Of a DNA stretch of 64,000 nt, positions 51,182 through 59,559 are shown piece after piece. Both the position numbers and the translations under genes were made by a program. The notes beneath the pieces were generated by a model. That model had not been told where the DNA came from, did not search any database, and saw only the letters and a program-made list of their open reading frames with translations. Every line of letters starts with the position of its first letter. Position 1 is the stretch's first letter. Source of the stretch: Micromonospora coriariae (GTDB lineage Bacteria > Actinomycetota > Actinomycetes > Mycobacteriales > Micromonosporaceae); assembly GCF_900091455.1 (NCBI RefSeq), contig NZ_LT607412.1:5642001-5706000 (forward strand), written 5' to 3'.

Positions 51182-52044
51182 GCCGCCGGCGCTCCGTTCG
51201 GGTACCAGGTGAAGTACGCCTCCATGGTGTGGAACAGATCGAGGGTGTCGACGTAGTCGGCCTTCACGCCGGCCCCGGCCACACCCATCATGAGCATGAA
51301 GTCCATGAAGCCGTGGGTGGCGTTACCCGGCGAGTGCAGGCTGTCCAGCGTGACCTCGCGCAGACACCCGTCGAGGTCCCCGTTGGCGATCCACTCGACC
51401 GCCCGCTGGTCGAACTCCGGGTCCGGGCCGTGCGGGCCGAACTGCCGGGGCCCGCCCAGCTCGAGCGAGAGGTGGCCGGTGCCGATGACGGCGACCCGCA
51501 GGTGCGACGGCCACGACTCGACGATCTCCCGGATCGCCGCGCCGAGCTGGACGAAGCGCTTCGGCTGCGGCAGGGGTGGCGCGAAGATGTTCGTGTAGAT
51601 CGGCACGATCGGCAGGTCGGCCTCGGGCCGCAGCGTGATGATCGGGCAGGTGATGCTGTGGTCGATGCGCAGCTCGTTGCTGAACGCGAGGTCGAAGCCG
51701 GAGTCGAGCCCCGCGCGCAGGATGTGCGCGGACAGGTCCTCCTGGCCCTTGAGCAGCATGCGGGGCAGGCCGAACTCGCGCTCCTCGTTGTACCAGTTGG
51801 CGTCGTAGAAGGGCGCCTTGCCGACCAGGAACTGCGGCATGTTGTCCAGCCAGAGCTGGTGGAAGTGGTCGGAACCGACCATCACCAGCACGTCGGGCCG
51901 GGCCCGGGTCAGGGTCTCCCGGAACGCCAGGATCTTGCTGGTCCACTCGTCGGCGAACGGTGGCCGGTCCTCGCCCGTGGCCGTGCTGGCCCGGTAGTAG
52001 AAGGGGTGGTGGGTGGAGGCGATGACCGCGACGATGGAGGCCAT
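51178..52044 (-). CDS. Extradiol ring-cleavage dioxygenase catalytic subunit (LigB-like)
   Basis: A 288-residue class III extradiol dioxygenase. The iron-binding histidines are likely within STHHPFYYRA near the N-terminus and SDHFHQLW (about residue 60). The catalytic histidine region is GTGHLSLELGG (about 195), and NATHGFMDFMLMMG lies near the end. ATG 52044 fits GAGGAG 5 nt upstream; GTG 52050 would leave no spacing. The enzyme opens a catechol-type or aminophenol-type ring with O2. The substrate (protocatechuate, gallate, 2-aminophenol-like or other) cannot be told. Confidence 0.88.
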   Translation of the reverse strand: MASIVAVIASTHHPFYYRASTATGEDRPPFADEWTSKILAFRETLTRARPDVLVMVGSDHFHQLWLDNMPQFLVGKAPFYDANWYNEEREFGLPRMLLKGQEDLSAHILRAGLDSGFDLAFSNELRIDHSITCPIITLRPEADLPIVPIYTNIFAPPLPQPKRFVQLGAAIREIVESWPSHLRVAVIGTGHLSLELGGPRQFGPHGPDPEFDQRAVEWIANGDLDGCLREVTLDSLHSPGNATHGFMDFMLMMGVAGAGVKADYVDTLDLFHTMEAYFTWYPNGAPAA

Positions 52045-52077
52045 TCCCACTCCTCTCGGGGGCTGAAAAAGGGGGGC

Positions 52078-52848
52078 TCAGGGTTCGTAGACGGCGTTGC
52101 GGTCGACGGTGCGGTAGATGTCCATGCCGAGCGGCCGGCGCCGCTCCTCGGCGAGGTGCCCGAGCAGCCCCGCCGCGCGGGCCAGCAGGGCGAAACCGCG
52201 CAACATCTCGACCGGGAGCCCGAGGTCGGCGAGCGCTGCGCCGCAGACCCCGGCGCCGTTGAGCGGCAGGGTCCGGCCGAGCACCTGCGGGTGTACGCGT
52301 CCGACCGCCTCGAACAGCCGCAGGTGCGGGCCGTGCAGGCCCTCCTCGGTGGCGATCCTGATCAGCACGGGGGTGCGCGGGTCCTGCTCCTTGTGCACGG
52401 GGTGCCCGAGCCCGGGGACCAGTCGACGCTCCTGCTTGGCCCGGGTGACGGCGTCCAGCGCCACGGCGTCGTAGTCGGTCACCTCGCCGGCCTGGGCGAG
52501 TGTGTCGGCGAGGAAGCGTCCACAGTCCTCGGTGACACCGAGGAAGCGCGAGCCGCCACCGAGCAGGCCGGCGGCGAGCGCGCCCTGCAGCGACTCCGGC
52601 GCGGACAAGTAGGTGAGTCGGGCGGCGATCGCCGTCGGGGTGAAGCCGTGGTCGGCGAGCGCCACCAGCACCGCCTCGAAGACCCGCACCTCGCCCGGGG
52701 TGGGTCGGCGGCCGGCGACCAGCCAGTACGCCAGCTCACCGAAGCCGACCTTGCCCATCAGGTCGGCGGCCAGATCCTGCCCGAGCAGCGAGATGGTGGT
52801 CGGGTCGGACGTGCCGATCCCGGTCGGGAAGCTCAGCTCTTCAGCCAC
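52078..52848 (-). CDS. Citrate synthase-fold lyase (citryl-CoA lyase-like)
   Basis: A 256-residue short citrate-synthase-family protein, smaller than true citrate synthase (about 380-430). It has GLGHPVHKEQDPRTPVL, where His matches a catalytic His, and LPLNGAGVCGAALADLGLPVEMLRGFALLARAAGLLGHLAEE, the pattern of the citryl-CoA lyase group. GTG 52848 overlaps the end of the CoA-transferase by 16 bp and has GAGGAG upstream. Family knowledge suggests Claisen-type cleavage of a citryl- or citramalyl-type CoA ester. Following a CoA-transferase, it probably splits the CoA ester that enzyme makes. Confidence 0.82.
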   Translation of the reverse strand: MAEELSFPTGIGTSDPTTISLLGQDLAADLMGKVGFGELAYWLVAGRRPTPGEVRVFEAVLVALADHGFTPTAIAARLTYLSAPESLQGALAAGLLGGGSRFLGVTEDCGRFLADTLAQAGEVTDYDAVALDAVTRAKQERRLVPGLGHPVHKEQDPRTPVLIRIATEEGLHGPHLRLFEAVGRVHPQVLGRTLPLNGAGVCGAALADLGLPVEMLRGFALLARAAGLLGHLAEERRRPLGMDIYRTVDRNAVYEP

Positions 52849-53969
52849 GCGCGGATCTCCTCGCCGTGTTCGTCGAGCCCGGGCGGCGGCAGCTCGTACC
52901 GGGCGGGGGTGTCGGAGAAGGTGATGGGGTTGCGGACCCCCGGCACGTCGCCGACGGCGACCACCGGGTCGAGCCCCAGCTCCTGGGCGAGCGCCACGCC
53001 GCCGTCGATGGTGTTGATCGGTGCGCACGGTACGCCTGCGGCGAGCAGGTCGCGGAACCACTCGTCCTTGGTCCGCTTGGCGAGTCGTTCGACGAGCAGG
53101 GGTCGCAGCTGTTCGCGGTTGGCGGTGCGGTCCTGGTTGCGCCCGAAGCGCGGGTCGTCGGGAAGGTCGGGCAGGTCGAGCACCTGGCAGAGCTTGCGGA
53201 ACTGCCCGTCGTTGCCGGCGATGACGATCAGCTCGCCGTCGGCCGTGGGCAGCGGCTCGTACGGGAAGAGGCTGGGGTGCGCGTTGCCCATCCGGAACGG
53301 GACGGTGCCACCCGCGACGTAGCCGCTGGAGTGGTTGACCAGGCCGGACAGCGCCGAGCTGAGCAGGTTGACCTCGACGTGCTGCCCCTTGCCGGTCGCG
53401 CCCCGGTGGTGCAGCGCGGCGAGGATGCCGATGCTCGCGTGCAGCCCGGCCATCACGTCGAACACGGAGATGCCGGCCCGGTACGGCGGGCCGTCCGGGT
53501 CGCCGGTGAGACTCATCAGGCCGGAGATCGCCTGCACCATCAGGTCGTAGCCGGGGAAGTCCGCTCCGGCGCCGGTGCCGAAACCGCTGATGCTCGCGTA
53601 GACGACCTTCTCGTTGCCGGCGGTGACGGTGTCGTAGTCCAGGCCGAAGCGGGCCAGGCCGCCGGGCCGGAAGTTCTCGATCATCACGTCGGCGCGGCGG
53701 GCGAGTTCCTGCGCGGCCGCCAGGTCGTCCGGCTTCTTGAGGTCGAGGGCGACCGACCGCTTGTTGCGGTTGATGCCGAGGTAGTACGTCGAGACGCCGT
53801 CGCGGGTGGGTGGCATCCAGGTGCGGGTGTCGTCGCCACCGGGACTCTCCACCTTGATCACCTGCGCGCCCAGATCGGCCAGGAGCATCGTGGCGTACGG
53901 CCCGGCGAGAATCCGGGAGAAGTCCGCGACGAGCAGGCCGGCCAGTGGCCCCGTCGAATGCTGCACCAT
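52833..53969 (-). CDS. Family III CoA-transferase (CaiB/BaiF)
   Basis: A 378-residue CoA-transferase: LAGLLVADFSRILAGPYATMLLADLGAQVIKVESPGGDDTR, the SVALDLKKPDD segment, ADVMIENFRPGGLARFGLDYD, and the catalytic Asp in PGYDLMVQAISGLMSLTG. The family moves CoA between carboxylic acids without a phosphorylated intermediate. It is the first gene of the minus-strand operon and is followed directly by the citryl-CoA lyase-like gene, so the pair probably activates and cleaves a di- or tricarboxylic acid. Its promoter region contains a 24-bp palindrome. Confidence 0.9.
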   Translation of the reverse strand: MVQHSTGPLAGLLVADFSRILAGPYATMLLADLGAQVIKVESPGGDDTRTWMPPTRDGVSTYYLGINRNKRSVALDLKKPDDLAAAQELARRADVMIENFRPGGLARFGLDYDTVTAGNEKVVYASISGFGTGAGADFPGYDLMVQAISGLMSLTGDPDGPPYRAGISVFDVMAGLHASIGILAALHHRGATGKGQHVEVNLLSSALSGLVNHSSGYVAGGTVPFRMGNAHPSLFPYEPLPTADGELIVIAGNDGQFRKLCQVLDLPDLPDDPRFGRNQDRTANREQLRPLLVERLAKRTKDEWFRDLLAAGVPCAPINTIDGGVALAQELGLDPVVAVGDVPGVRNPITFSDTPARYELPPPGLDEHGEEIRAWLKS

Positions 53970-53980
53970 GTTTCCGCCCG

Positions 53981-54036
53981 TTCTGCGGACACCTGTCCGC
54001 AGAAACCAGCTTGCGTTACCGATCGTGGGCTGTCAA
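53981..54036 (-). promoter_or_regulatory. Promoter and 24-bp palindromic operator of the ring-cleavage operon
   Basis: Perfect inverted repeat TTCTGCGGACA (53981-53991) and TGTCCGCAGAA (53994-54004) around CC, with core CGGAC, ACCT, GTCCG at 53986-53999. On the minus strand TTGACA (54036-54031) and CAAGCT (54013-54008), 17 bp apart, place the start near 54001, at the operator edge. The IclR regulator encoded 1.6 kb away is the natural candidate. Confidence 0.65.
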
Positions 54037-54065
54037 CGGTCAGTTCATCGCGCCGAAACACGTCC

Positions 54066-54134
54066 TTGACACGACTTCGTGACCGGGACCACACTGGCGC
54101 CACTCGGGCTGGCCGCACAGCGGACAACGGTCCG
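54066..54134 (+). promoter_or_regulatory. Amidohydrolase-IclR promoter with operator
   Basis: TTGACA (54066-54071) and CACACT (54090-54095), 18 bp apart, place the start near 54102. CGGAC (54121-54125), AACG, GTCCG (54130-54134) lies about 20 bp downstream, in the leader. The half-sites and 4-bp spacing match the operators at 53986 and 45923. Confidence 0.55.
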
Positions 54135-54166
54135 AACCCCTCGTACCCGGAAAGGAATGGGTGGCG

Positions 54167-55603
54167 ATGAGCGCAACCTCCCGGCCGGTGATCTTCCGCA
54201 ACGGCCTGGTTCTCACCATGGACGACGCACACACGGTGCTGCCGGGCGCCGACGTGCTGGTCATCGGCGACCGGATCGCGGAGGTCGGCGTCGGCCTCGC
54301 CGCCCCCGACGACGCCCTGGAGATCGACGCCGCCGGCGGCATCCTGATGCCGGGAATGGTCGACACCCACCGGCACATGTGGCAGACCGCCATGCGCGGG
54401 TACGGCGCCGACTGGACCCTGACGCAGTACTTCGTCTGGTACTACCTGGAATCCGGCAAGCTGTTCCGGCCCGAGGACGTGTACGCGGGCAACCTGCTCG
54501 CCGCGATCGAGGCGGTCGACGCGGGCGTCACCACCACCGTCGACTGGTCGCACGGCCTCCAGACACCCGAGCACGCCGACGCGGCCGTCGACGCCCTCGA
54601 GGCGGTCGACGGACGGTTCGTGCTCGCCTACGGCAACATCCAGCAGGGCCCGTGGGAGTGGGCCACCTCGCCGGAGTTCCGCGACTTCCACCGGCGCCGG
54701 ATCGACGGCGGCAAGCTGGCCGGATTCCAGATGGCGTTCGACGTCACAGGCGATCCCGCCTTCCCCGAGCGCGCCGCCTTCGAGGTGGCCCGGGAGTTGG
54801 GCGCCGCGGTGACCACCCACGCCGGTGTCTGGGGCGCCACCAACGACGACGGCATCCGGCTGATGCACGAGCACGGCTTCATGAACCCGTCGACCGTCTA
54901 CGTGCACGCGGCGACGCTCACCCACGACTCGTACAACCGGATCGCCGCCACCGGCGGCTCCGTCTCGGTCTCCACCGAGAGCGAGCAGAGCGCCGGGCAG
55001 GGCTACCCGCCCACCTGGCAACTGCGCCACCACGACATCCCGGTGTCGCTCTCCATGGACACCAGCGTCTGGTGGAGCGGCGATCTCTTCTCGGCGATGC
55101 GGACCACGCTCGGCGCCGACCGCTCCCGGGAGCACCTGGAGGCGCACGCCAAGCAGGACACCATCACCCACTGCCACCTGCGGGCCGAACAGGTCGTCGA
55201 GTGGGCCACCCGGGGCGGCGCCCGCGCGCTCGGCATGGACTCCACGATCGGCGCCCTCACCCCCGGCCGGCAGGCCGACATCGTCCTGATCAAGAACGAC
55301 GCCTCGCCGGTGATGTTCCCGATCCTCAACCCGCACGGTCACGTCGTCTTCCAGGCCCAGCGCGGCGACGTGCACACCGTGCTGGTGGGCGGCCGGGTCG
55401 TCAAGCGGGACGGCCGGCTGGTCGGCGTCGACCTCGCCGCCGCTCGGGACAGGGTGGCGGCGACGATCGACCACCTCCGCGAGACCATGGGGGAGGAGGC
55501 GTGGCTGCGGGGCATGAACCCGGACGTCCCCGAGACCGCGATCCTGGAGAACCCGTACCAGTACACCGAGTGGGACGCCGGCTCGGCGCAATGGAAGCAT
55601 TAG
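54167..55603 (+). CDS. Amidohydrolase / TrzA-type deaminase family protein
   Basis: A 478-residue metal-dependent amidohydrolase of the cytosine deaminase/chlorohydrolase (TrzA-like) group. It opens with FRNGLVLTMDDAHTVLPGADVLV, and has the metal-binding GMVDTHRHMWQTAMRG, THAGVW in the barrel, SMDTSVWWSGDLF with a possible metal Asp, and the C-terminal GALTPGRQADIVLI. Members remove amino or halide groups from heterocycles. ATG 54167 is preferred (GAAAGGAA upstream), with GTG 54161 as an alternative. It is the first gene of the divergent arm and may deaminate or open an N-containing precursor of the ring-cleavage substrate (inference). Confidence 0.87.
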   Translation: MSATSRPVIFRNGLVLTMDDAHTVLPGADVLVIGDRIAEVGVGLAAPDDALEIDAAGGILMPGMVDTHRHMWQTAMRGYGADWTLTQYFVWYYLESGKLFRPEDVYAGNLLAAIEAVDAGVTTTVDWSHGLQTPEHADAAVDALEAVDGRFVLAYGNIQQGPWEWATSPEFRDFHRRRIDGGKLAGFQMAFDVTGDPAFPERAAFEVARELGAAVTTHAGVWGATNDDGIRLMHEHGFMNPSTVYVHAATLTHDSYNRIAATGGSVSVSTESEQSAGQGYPPTWQLRHHDIPVSLSMDTSVWWSGDLFSAMRTTLGADRSREHLEAHAKQDTITHCHLRAEQVVEWATRGGARALGMDSTIGALTPGRQADIVLIKNDASPVMFPILNPHGHVVFQAQRGDVHTVLVGGRVVKRDGRLVGVDLAAARDRVAATIDHLRETMGEEAWLRGMNPDVPETAILENPYQYTEWDAGSAQWKH

Positions 55604-55606
55604 GAC

Positions 55607-56410
55607 ATGAGTGACAACGGAAGGGGCGCCGGGCCCGACTTCATCGAGGCTCTCGCCCGGGGTCTCGACGTCCTGCGCTCCTTCCGTCCGGCCTGCCCGT
55701 CGATGACGCTCAGTGAGATCGCCGCCGCCACCGGCCTGGCCCGGCCCACGGTCCGGCGCATCCTCATCACCCTCGAATCGCTGGGCTACGTCCGCGCGGT
55801 CGGCCGTGGCCACACCCTCACCCCGCGCGTTTTGGAACTGGGAATGGCGTACGTCAACGCGCTGAACATGTGGGACGTGGCCCGTCCGCACATGGAGAAG
55901 CTCGTCGCGCAGACCAACGAGTCCACCTCGATGGCCCAGCTCGACGGCAGCGACATCGTCTACGTCGCCCGCGTCGCCGTACCGAAGATCGTCACGCTCG
56001 CCGTGACCATCGGCACCCGCTTCCCGGCCCCCGCGACGTCGATGGGCAAGGTGCTGCTCGCGGGGCTGCCGCCGGAGACGCTGGCCGACGTGCTCGCCGA
56101 GCCGACCCGCTCCGGGATCACGCCCCGCTGGCAGCCCTCGCCCGGCGAGCTGGACGCCGTGCTGCGCGAGGTGCGCGCGAAGGGTTGGGCGCTCGCCGAC
56201 CAGGATCTCGCACCGGGGATCCGGTCCGTCGCCACCGGAGTCCGCGATGGCGACGGCCGTGTTATCGCCGCGATCAACGTCACTGTGCACGCCGCCGAGA
56301 CGTCGCTGGAGACTCTGGTGGACGAGCACCTGCCGCGGTTGCTGCGCGCCGCCGCCGACATCGGGCACGACTGGGCGTTGACCGCCGCGGTGCCGGTCAC
56401 CACCGCCTGA
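55607..56410 (+). CDS. IclR family transcriptional regulator
   Basis: A 267-residue IclR/PcaR-type regulator. The winged helix contains PSMTLSEIAAATGLARPTVRRILITLESLGYVRAVGRGHTLTPRVLELG. The ligand-binding domain follows with SMAQLDGSDIVYVARV, GTRFPAPATSMGKVLLAGLPPE and GIRSVATGVRDGDGRVIAAINVTVHA. It lies only 3 bp after the amidohydrolase and is co-transcribed with it. PcaR/PobR-like members respond to aromatic acids. The palindromes at 53981, 54121 and 45923 are probably its sites (inference). Confidence 0.92.
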   Translation: MSDNGRGAGPDFIEALARGLDVLRSFRPACPSMTLSEIAAATGLARPTVRRILITLESLGYVRAVGRGHTLTPRVLELGMAYVNALNMWDVARPHMEKLVAQTNESTSMAQLDGSDIVYVARVAVPKIVTLAVTIGTRFPAPATSMGKVLLAGLPPETLADVLAEPTRSGITPRWQPSPGELDAVLREVRAKGWALADQDLAPGIRSVATGVRDGDGRVIAAINVTVHAAETSLETLVDEHLPRLLRAAADIGHDWALTAAVPVTTA

Positions 56411-56640
56411 CCGGTCGGCCGGTCCGCTCGGTGCGCGACACCCCGACATCCGGCTGCAATCGGGCGGCCGATCGGACGCGTCGCCCCGGTGGTCACGAAA
56501 TCCGGCGGCGCACCGTCAGAGGGGACAGATAGTCTTCCTGCGCGCGTCGTCGCCTCGGTACGTCGCGTCCCGCGCCTGGTAGGCGCGGCACCGCCGCCAC
56601 CGCCCACCATTCGCCGGCTCAACCGACTTCAGGAGAGTTT

Positions 56641-58221
56641 GTGACCCAGCAATCTGTCGCGACATCGGACAAACTCGACGCCGCGGTGCTCAAGGTGGCG
56701 GGCGTCGTCGTCCTCGGCGCGATCATGTCGATCCTCGACGTGACGGTGGTCAGCGTCGCGCTGCCGAAGTTCCAGAGCGAGTTCGACGCGTCCTACGCCC
56801 GCGTCGCGTGGACGATGACCGCCTACACCCTCGCCCTGGCCACGGTGATCCCGCTGAGCGGGTGGGCAGCCGACCGGTTCGGCACCAAACGCCTCTACAT
56901 GGTGGCGCTGGCCCTGTTCACGATCGGGTCCGGGCTCTGCGCAACCGCCGACACGATCGGCGAGCTCATCGGCTACCGCGTCCTGCAGGGCCTCGGCGGC
57001 GGCATGCTCATGCCGCTGGGCATGACCATCATGACCCGGGCCGCCGGGCCGCACCGGATCGGCCGGTTGATGGCGGTCCTCGGCATCCCGATGCTGCTCG
57101 GGCCGATCTGCGGCCCGATCCTGGGTGGCTGGCTGATCGACACCGCGAGCTGGCACTGGATCTTCCTGATCAACCTGCCGATCGGCGTGATCGCGTTGGT
57201 CTACGCGCAGCTGGCGCTTCCGAAGGACGCTCCCGAGCCGTCGGAGTCGTTCGACTTCATCGGCATGCTGATGCTCTCACCCGGGCTGGCGCTGTTCCTC
57301 TACGGCGTCTCGTCACTGCCGGAGACGGGCACCTTCGCCGAGACGAAGGTGTGGGCGCCCATGCTGGTCGGCGCCGCGCTGGTGGTGGCGTTCGTGCTCT
57401 ACTCCTTCAAGCCTCGGCACCCGCTGCTCGACCTGCGGCTGTTCACCAACCGCAACCTGACAATCGCCTCGGTGACGCTGTTCGTGTTCATCATCGCGTT
57501 CATGGGCGCCGGCCTGCTGTTCCCGAGCTACTTCCTTCAGGTGCGCGGCGAGTCCACGCTGGCCGCCGGTCTGCTGATGGCACCGCAGGGCATCGGCGCG
57601 ATGATCACCATGCCGATCGCCGGCACGCTGGCCGACCGGGTGCCCATCGGTCGCACGGTCCCGTTCGCGCTGGCGCTCATCGTCGTCGGGTTCTTCAGCT
57701 TCACCCAGGTCGACCCGCAGACCTCGTACTGGCTGCTCGGCGGGTCGTTGTTCGTGATGGGCCTCGGCATGGGCGGCACGATGATGCCGATCATGACGTC
57801 AGCGCTGCGGACGTTGCAGGCCCAGGACGTGGCGCGCGGCTCCACGCTTGTCAACATCCTTCAGCAGATCGGCGGGTCGATCGGCGCGGCGGTGATGTCG
57901 GTGATCCTCACCAACGAGCTGAACGGGTCCCGGCCGATCCCCGGCCTGGTGGACCCGAGCGGCAAGCCGGTCACCGAGGCCGGGTTGGCCATCGCCGCCC
58001 AGCAGCGGCCGGAGCTGCTCCAGCAGACGCCGGTGGACCCGTCGCTCATCGAGCGCGGGCTCGACTTCGCCGCCAAGTCGTTCGCCACCACGTTCTGGGT
58101 CGCGTTCGCGCTGGTGCTGCTCACCTTCATTCCGGCTGCCCTGCTGCCGCGTCGGCGCCAGCCGGCGCAGCCGCTCGACGAGCAGGGCGAGCTGGTCAAG
58201 GCGCCCGTCGTCATCCACTGA
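56641..58221 (+). CDS. DHA2-family MFS multidrug/efflux transporter (EmrB/QacA-like)
   Basis: A 526-residue transporter with 14 predicted helices. It contains LDVTVVSVALPKFQSEFDAS, GWAADRFGTKRLYM (motif A), RVLQGLGGGMLMPLGMTIMTR and PMLLGPICGPILGGWLID (motif C, antiporter signature), as in EmrB/QacA proton-coupled exporters. GTG 56641 is preceded by AGGAGAG. It is separated from iclR by 230 bp with a short hairpin (GACCGG at 56409, CCGGTC at 56419). Membership of the catabolic regulon is possible but no matching operator was seen. Confidence 0.92.
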   Translation: MTQQSVATSDKLDAAVLKVAGVVVLGAIMSILDVTVVSVALPKFQSEFDASYARVAWTMTAYTLALATVIPLSGWAADRFGTKRLYMVALALFTIGSGLCATADTIGELIGYRVLQGLGGGMLMPLGMTIMTRAAGPHRIGRLMAVLGIPMLLGPICGPILGGWLIDTASWHWIFLINLPIGVIALVYAQLALPKDAPEPSESFDFIGMLMLSPGLALFLYGVSSLPETGTFAETKVWAPMLVGAALVVAFVLYSFKPRHPLLDLRLFTNRNLTIASVTLFVFIIAFMGAGLLFPSYFLQVRGESTLAAGLLMAPQGIGAMITMPIAGTLADRVPIGRTVPFALALIVVGFFSFTQVDPQTSYWLLGGSLFVMGLGMGGTMMPIMTSALRTLQAQDVARGSTLVNILQQIGGSIGAAVMSVILTNELNGSRPIPGLVDPSGKPVTEAGLAIAAQQRPELLQQTPVDPSLIERGLDFAAKSFATTFWVAFALVLLTFIPAALLPRRRQPAQPLDEQGELVKAPVVIH

Positions 58222-58227
58222 GCGACC

Positions 58228-58263
58228 CGCCCGCCGCGCCCGACGCCCTCGTGGCGGCGGGCG
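58228..58263. terminator. Hairpin between convergent MFS and DUF5709 genes
   Basis: CGCCCGCCGC (58228-58237) pairs perfectly with GCGGCGGGCG (58254-58263), 16-nt loop, in the 56-bp convergent gap. It is likely a shared terminator. Confidence 0.6.
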
Positions 58264-58277
58264 CGGCGGCGCGGTGT

Positions 58278-58739
58278 TCAGCGAAGCGGGCCGTCCCCGG
58301 GCCCGTTCGGGTCCTCGACCAGGTGGATCGCAGCCTCCTCGGCGCTGGCGGCACCTCCATCGATCCCGACGTCCCACGCCACCGAGTCGGGCTCCTCGTC
58401 CTCGCGGAGACCGTCGTCGTCGGCGACGAGACGGCCCGCCCGCGCCTCGCGCTCGTATCCCCGTCGGGTCAGCTCATCCTCGTCGTCGACGCTCTCCGCG
58501 TACGGGTCGGTGTCCGGTTCCTCCTCGGCGAGGAGCTGCTCCAGAGACTCGCCCGCCCGCTCCTCGGCCGGCGTGGTGCCGAACCGGTTCGCCGCCGTCC
58601 AGTGGTCCTCGGCGATGATGCCGGTGTCGAGGGGGTCGCCGACCCGGTCGTCGTCGAGGGTGTCGGAGGCGTCCAGGACCCCGTCGTCCTCGGCCACGTT
58701 CCACTCGTCGACGGAATCCATCCGTTCGGTCTGGCTCAC
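58278..58739 (-). CDS. DUF5709-like acidic protein
   Basis: A 153-residue, strongly acidic soluble protein: SVDEWNVAEDDGVLDASDTLDDDRVGDPLDTGIIAEDHWTAANRFGTTPAEERAGESLEQLLAEEEPD. This matches my memory of the actinobacterial DUF5709 family, which has no established function. The composition (Asp/Glu-rich, few hydrophobics) suggests partial disorder. GTG 58739 is chosen because GAGGAGAC lies upstream. It is a single gene. Confidence 0.8.
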   Translation of the reverse strand: MSQTERMDSVDEWNVAEDDGVLDASDTLDDDRVGDPLDTGIIAEDHWTAANRFGTTPAEERAGESLEQLLAEEEPDTDPYAESVDDEDELTRRGYEREARAGRLVADDDGLREDEEPDSVAWDVGIDGGAASAEEAAIHLVEDPNGPGDGPLR

Positions 58740-58859
58740 GGCGGTCTCCTCTTTGTCACGGTGCAGCAAAGTGTTCAGCCTATGACCGTGCAACGCGCCC
58801 GTACGCCGAGGCCTGCCCGCTGTGACGAACGACCTCGGGACGCGCTGTGCCGGGGTGGG

Positions 58860-59550
58860 TCACCGCTTCAGCAGCTCCGCCACGGCGTCGGTGAATTCCA
58901 CCGGCTGCTCGATGTGCGCGAAGTGCCCGCTTCGCTCCAGCGGCACCAGCCGCGAGTCCGGAAGCCCCGCGTTCAGCTGCTCGGCCAGCGGGGGCCGCAG
59001 GTGAAGTCGTAGTCCCGACGATCACCACGACGGGCACGGTGATCTCACCGAGGTTGTCCCGCACGTCGAAGGGCGTGGGGTCCTGCGCGCCGGCCGGCGT
59101 CGAACCAGATCCGGACGGCCGCCTGAAACGGGGCGAAGTCGTCCCGTCGACCCCAGAAGTCCGCGAAGTACACCGGCAGGGCGGCGCGCAGCGCGGCTCC
59201 CAACGACCCGTCGTCCGTCGCGCCGCTGAGCTGCGCGAAGGCGGCCGGGACCGCTGTCGCCTCCGGCCGGTCAGGGTGCCGCTGCGGGTAGGCGGCGAGG
59301 CCGGCCATGGCCTCGGCCCAGAACTCGGCGCCGGTGACGGGTGAGGTGTCGTACCGGGCGAGGCCGGCGATCTGGTCCTGGTGGGCGAGCACGTACCGCT
59401 GGGCGACGAAACCGCCGTGCGAGTGCCCGAGGAGGTACACCCTGGGTTCGCCGAGGTGCTCGACGACGGCGTGCAGGAACCGGACATACGTGTCGAGACG
59501 GTAATCGTCGGGTTGTCGAGCTGTCCCGACGGGAAGTTCGCTCGGTCGGG
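58860..59550 (-). pseudogene. Alpha/beta hydrolase pseudogene (proline iminopeptidase-like), truncated and frameshifted
   Basis: Recognisable pieces in three frames: YVRFLHAVVEHLGEPRVYLLGHSHGGFVAQRYVLAHQDQIAGLARYD through VRIWFDAG (59530-59095), then AQDPTPFDVRDNLGEITVPVVVIVG (about 59090-59025), then YDFTCGP and LAEQLNAGLPDSRLVPLERSGHFAHIEQPVEFTDAVAELLKR to TGA 58860. Frame changes fall near 59090, 59022 and 59005, each explainable by one base. The N-terminal HGGPG oxyanion part is missing, so this is a decayed copy rather than three sequencing errors alone. The Ser-Asp-His residues are otherwise present (GHSHGG, YDF, SGHF). Confidence 0.75.
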
Positions 59551-59559
59551 AACGTTTCT

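Noticed and set aside
53858..56449. 863-codon minus-strand open frame across the amidohydrolase and IclR genes
   Set aside because: Antisense shadow of two clear plus-strand genes.
56641..58221. Assigning the DHA2 transporter as the exporter of the ring-cleavage pathway
   Set aside because: It is only adjacent; no CGGAC/GTCCG operator was found in its 230-bp upstream region, so the link is not claimed.
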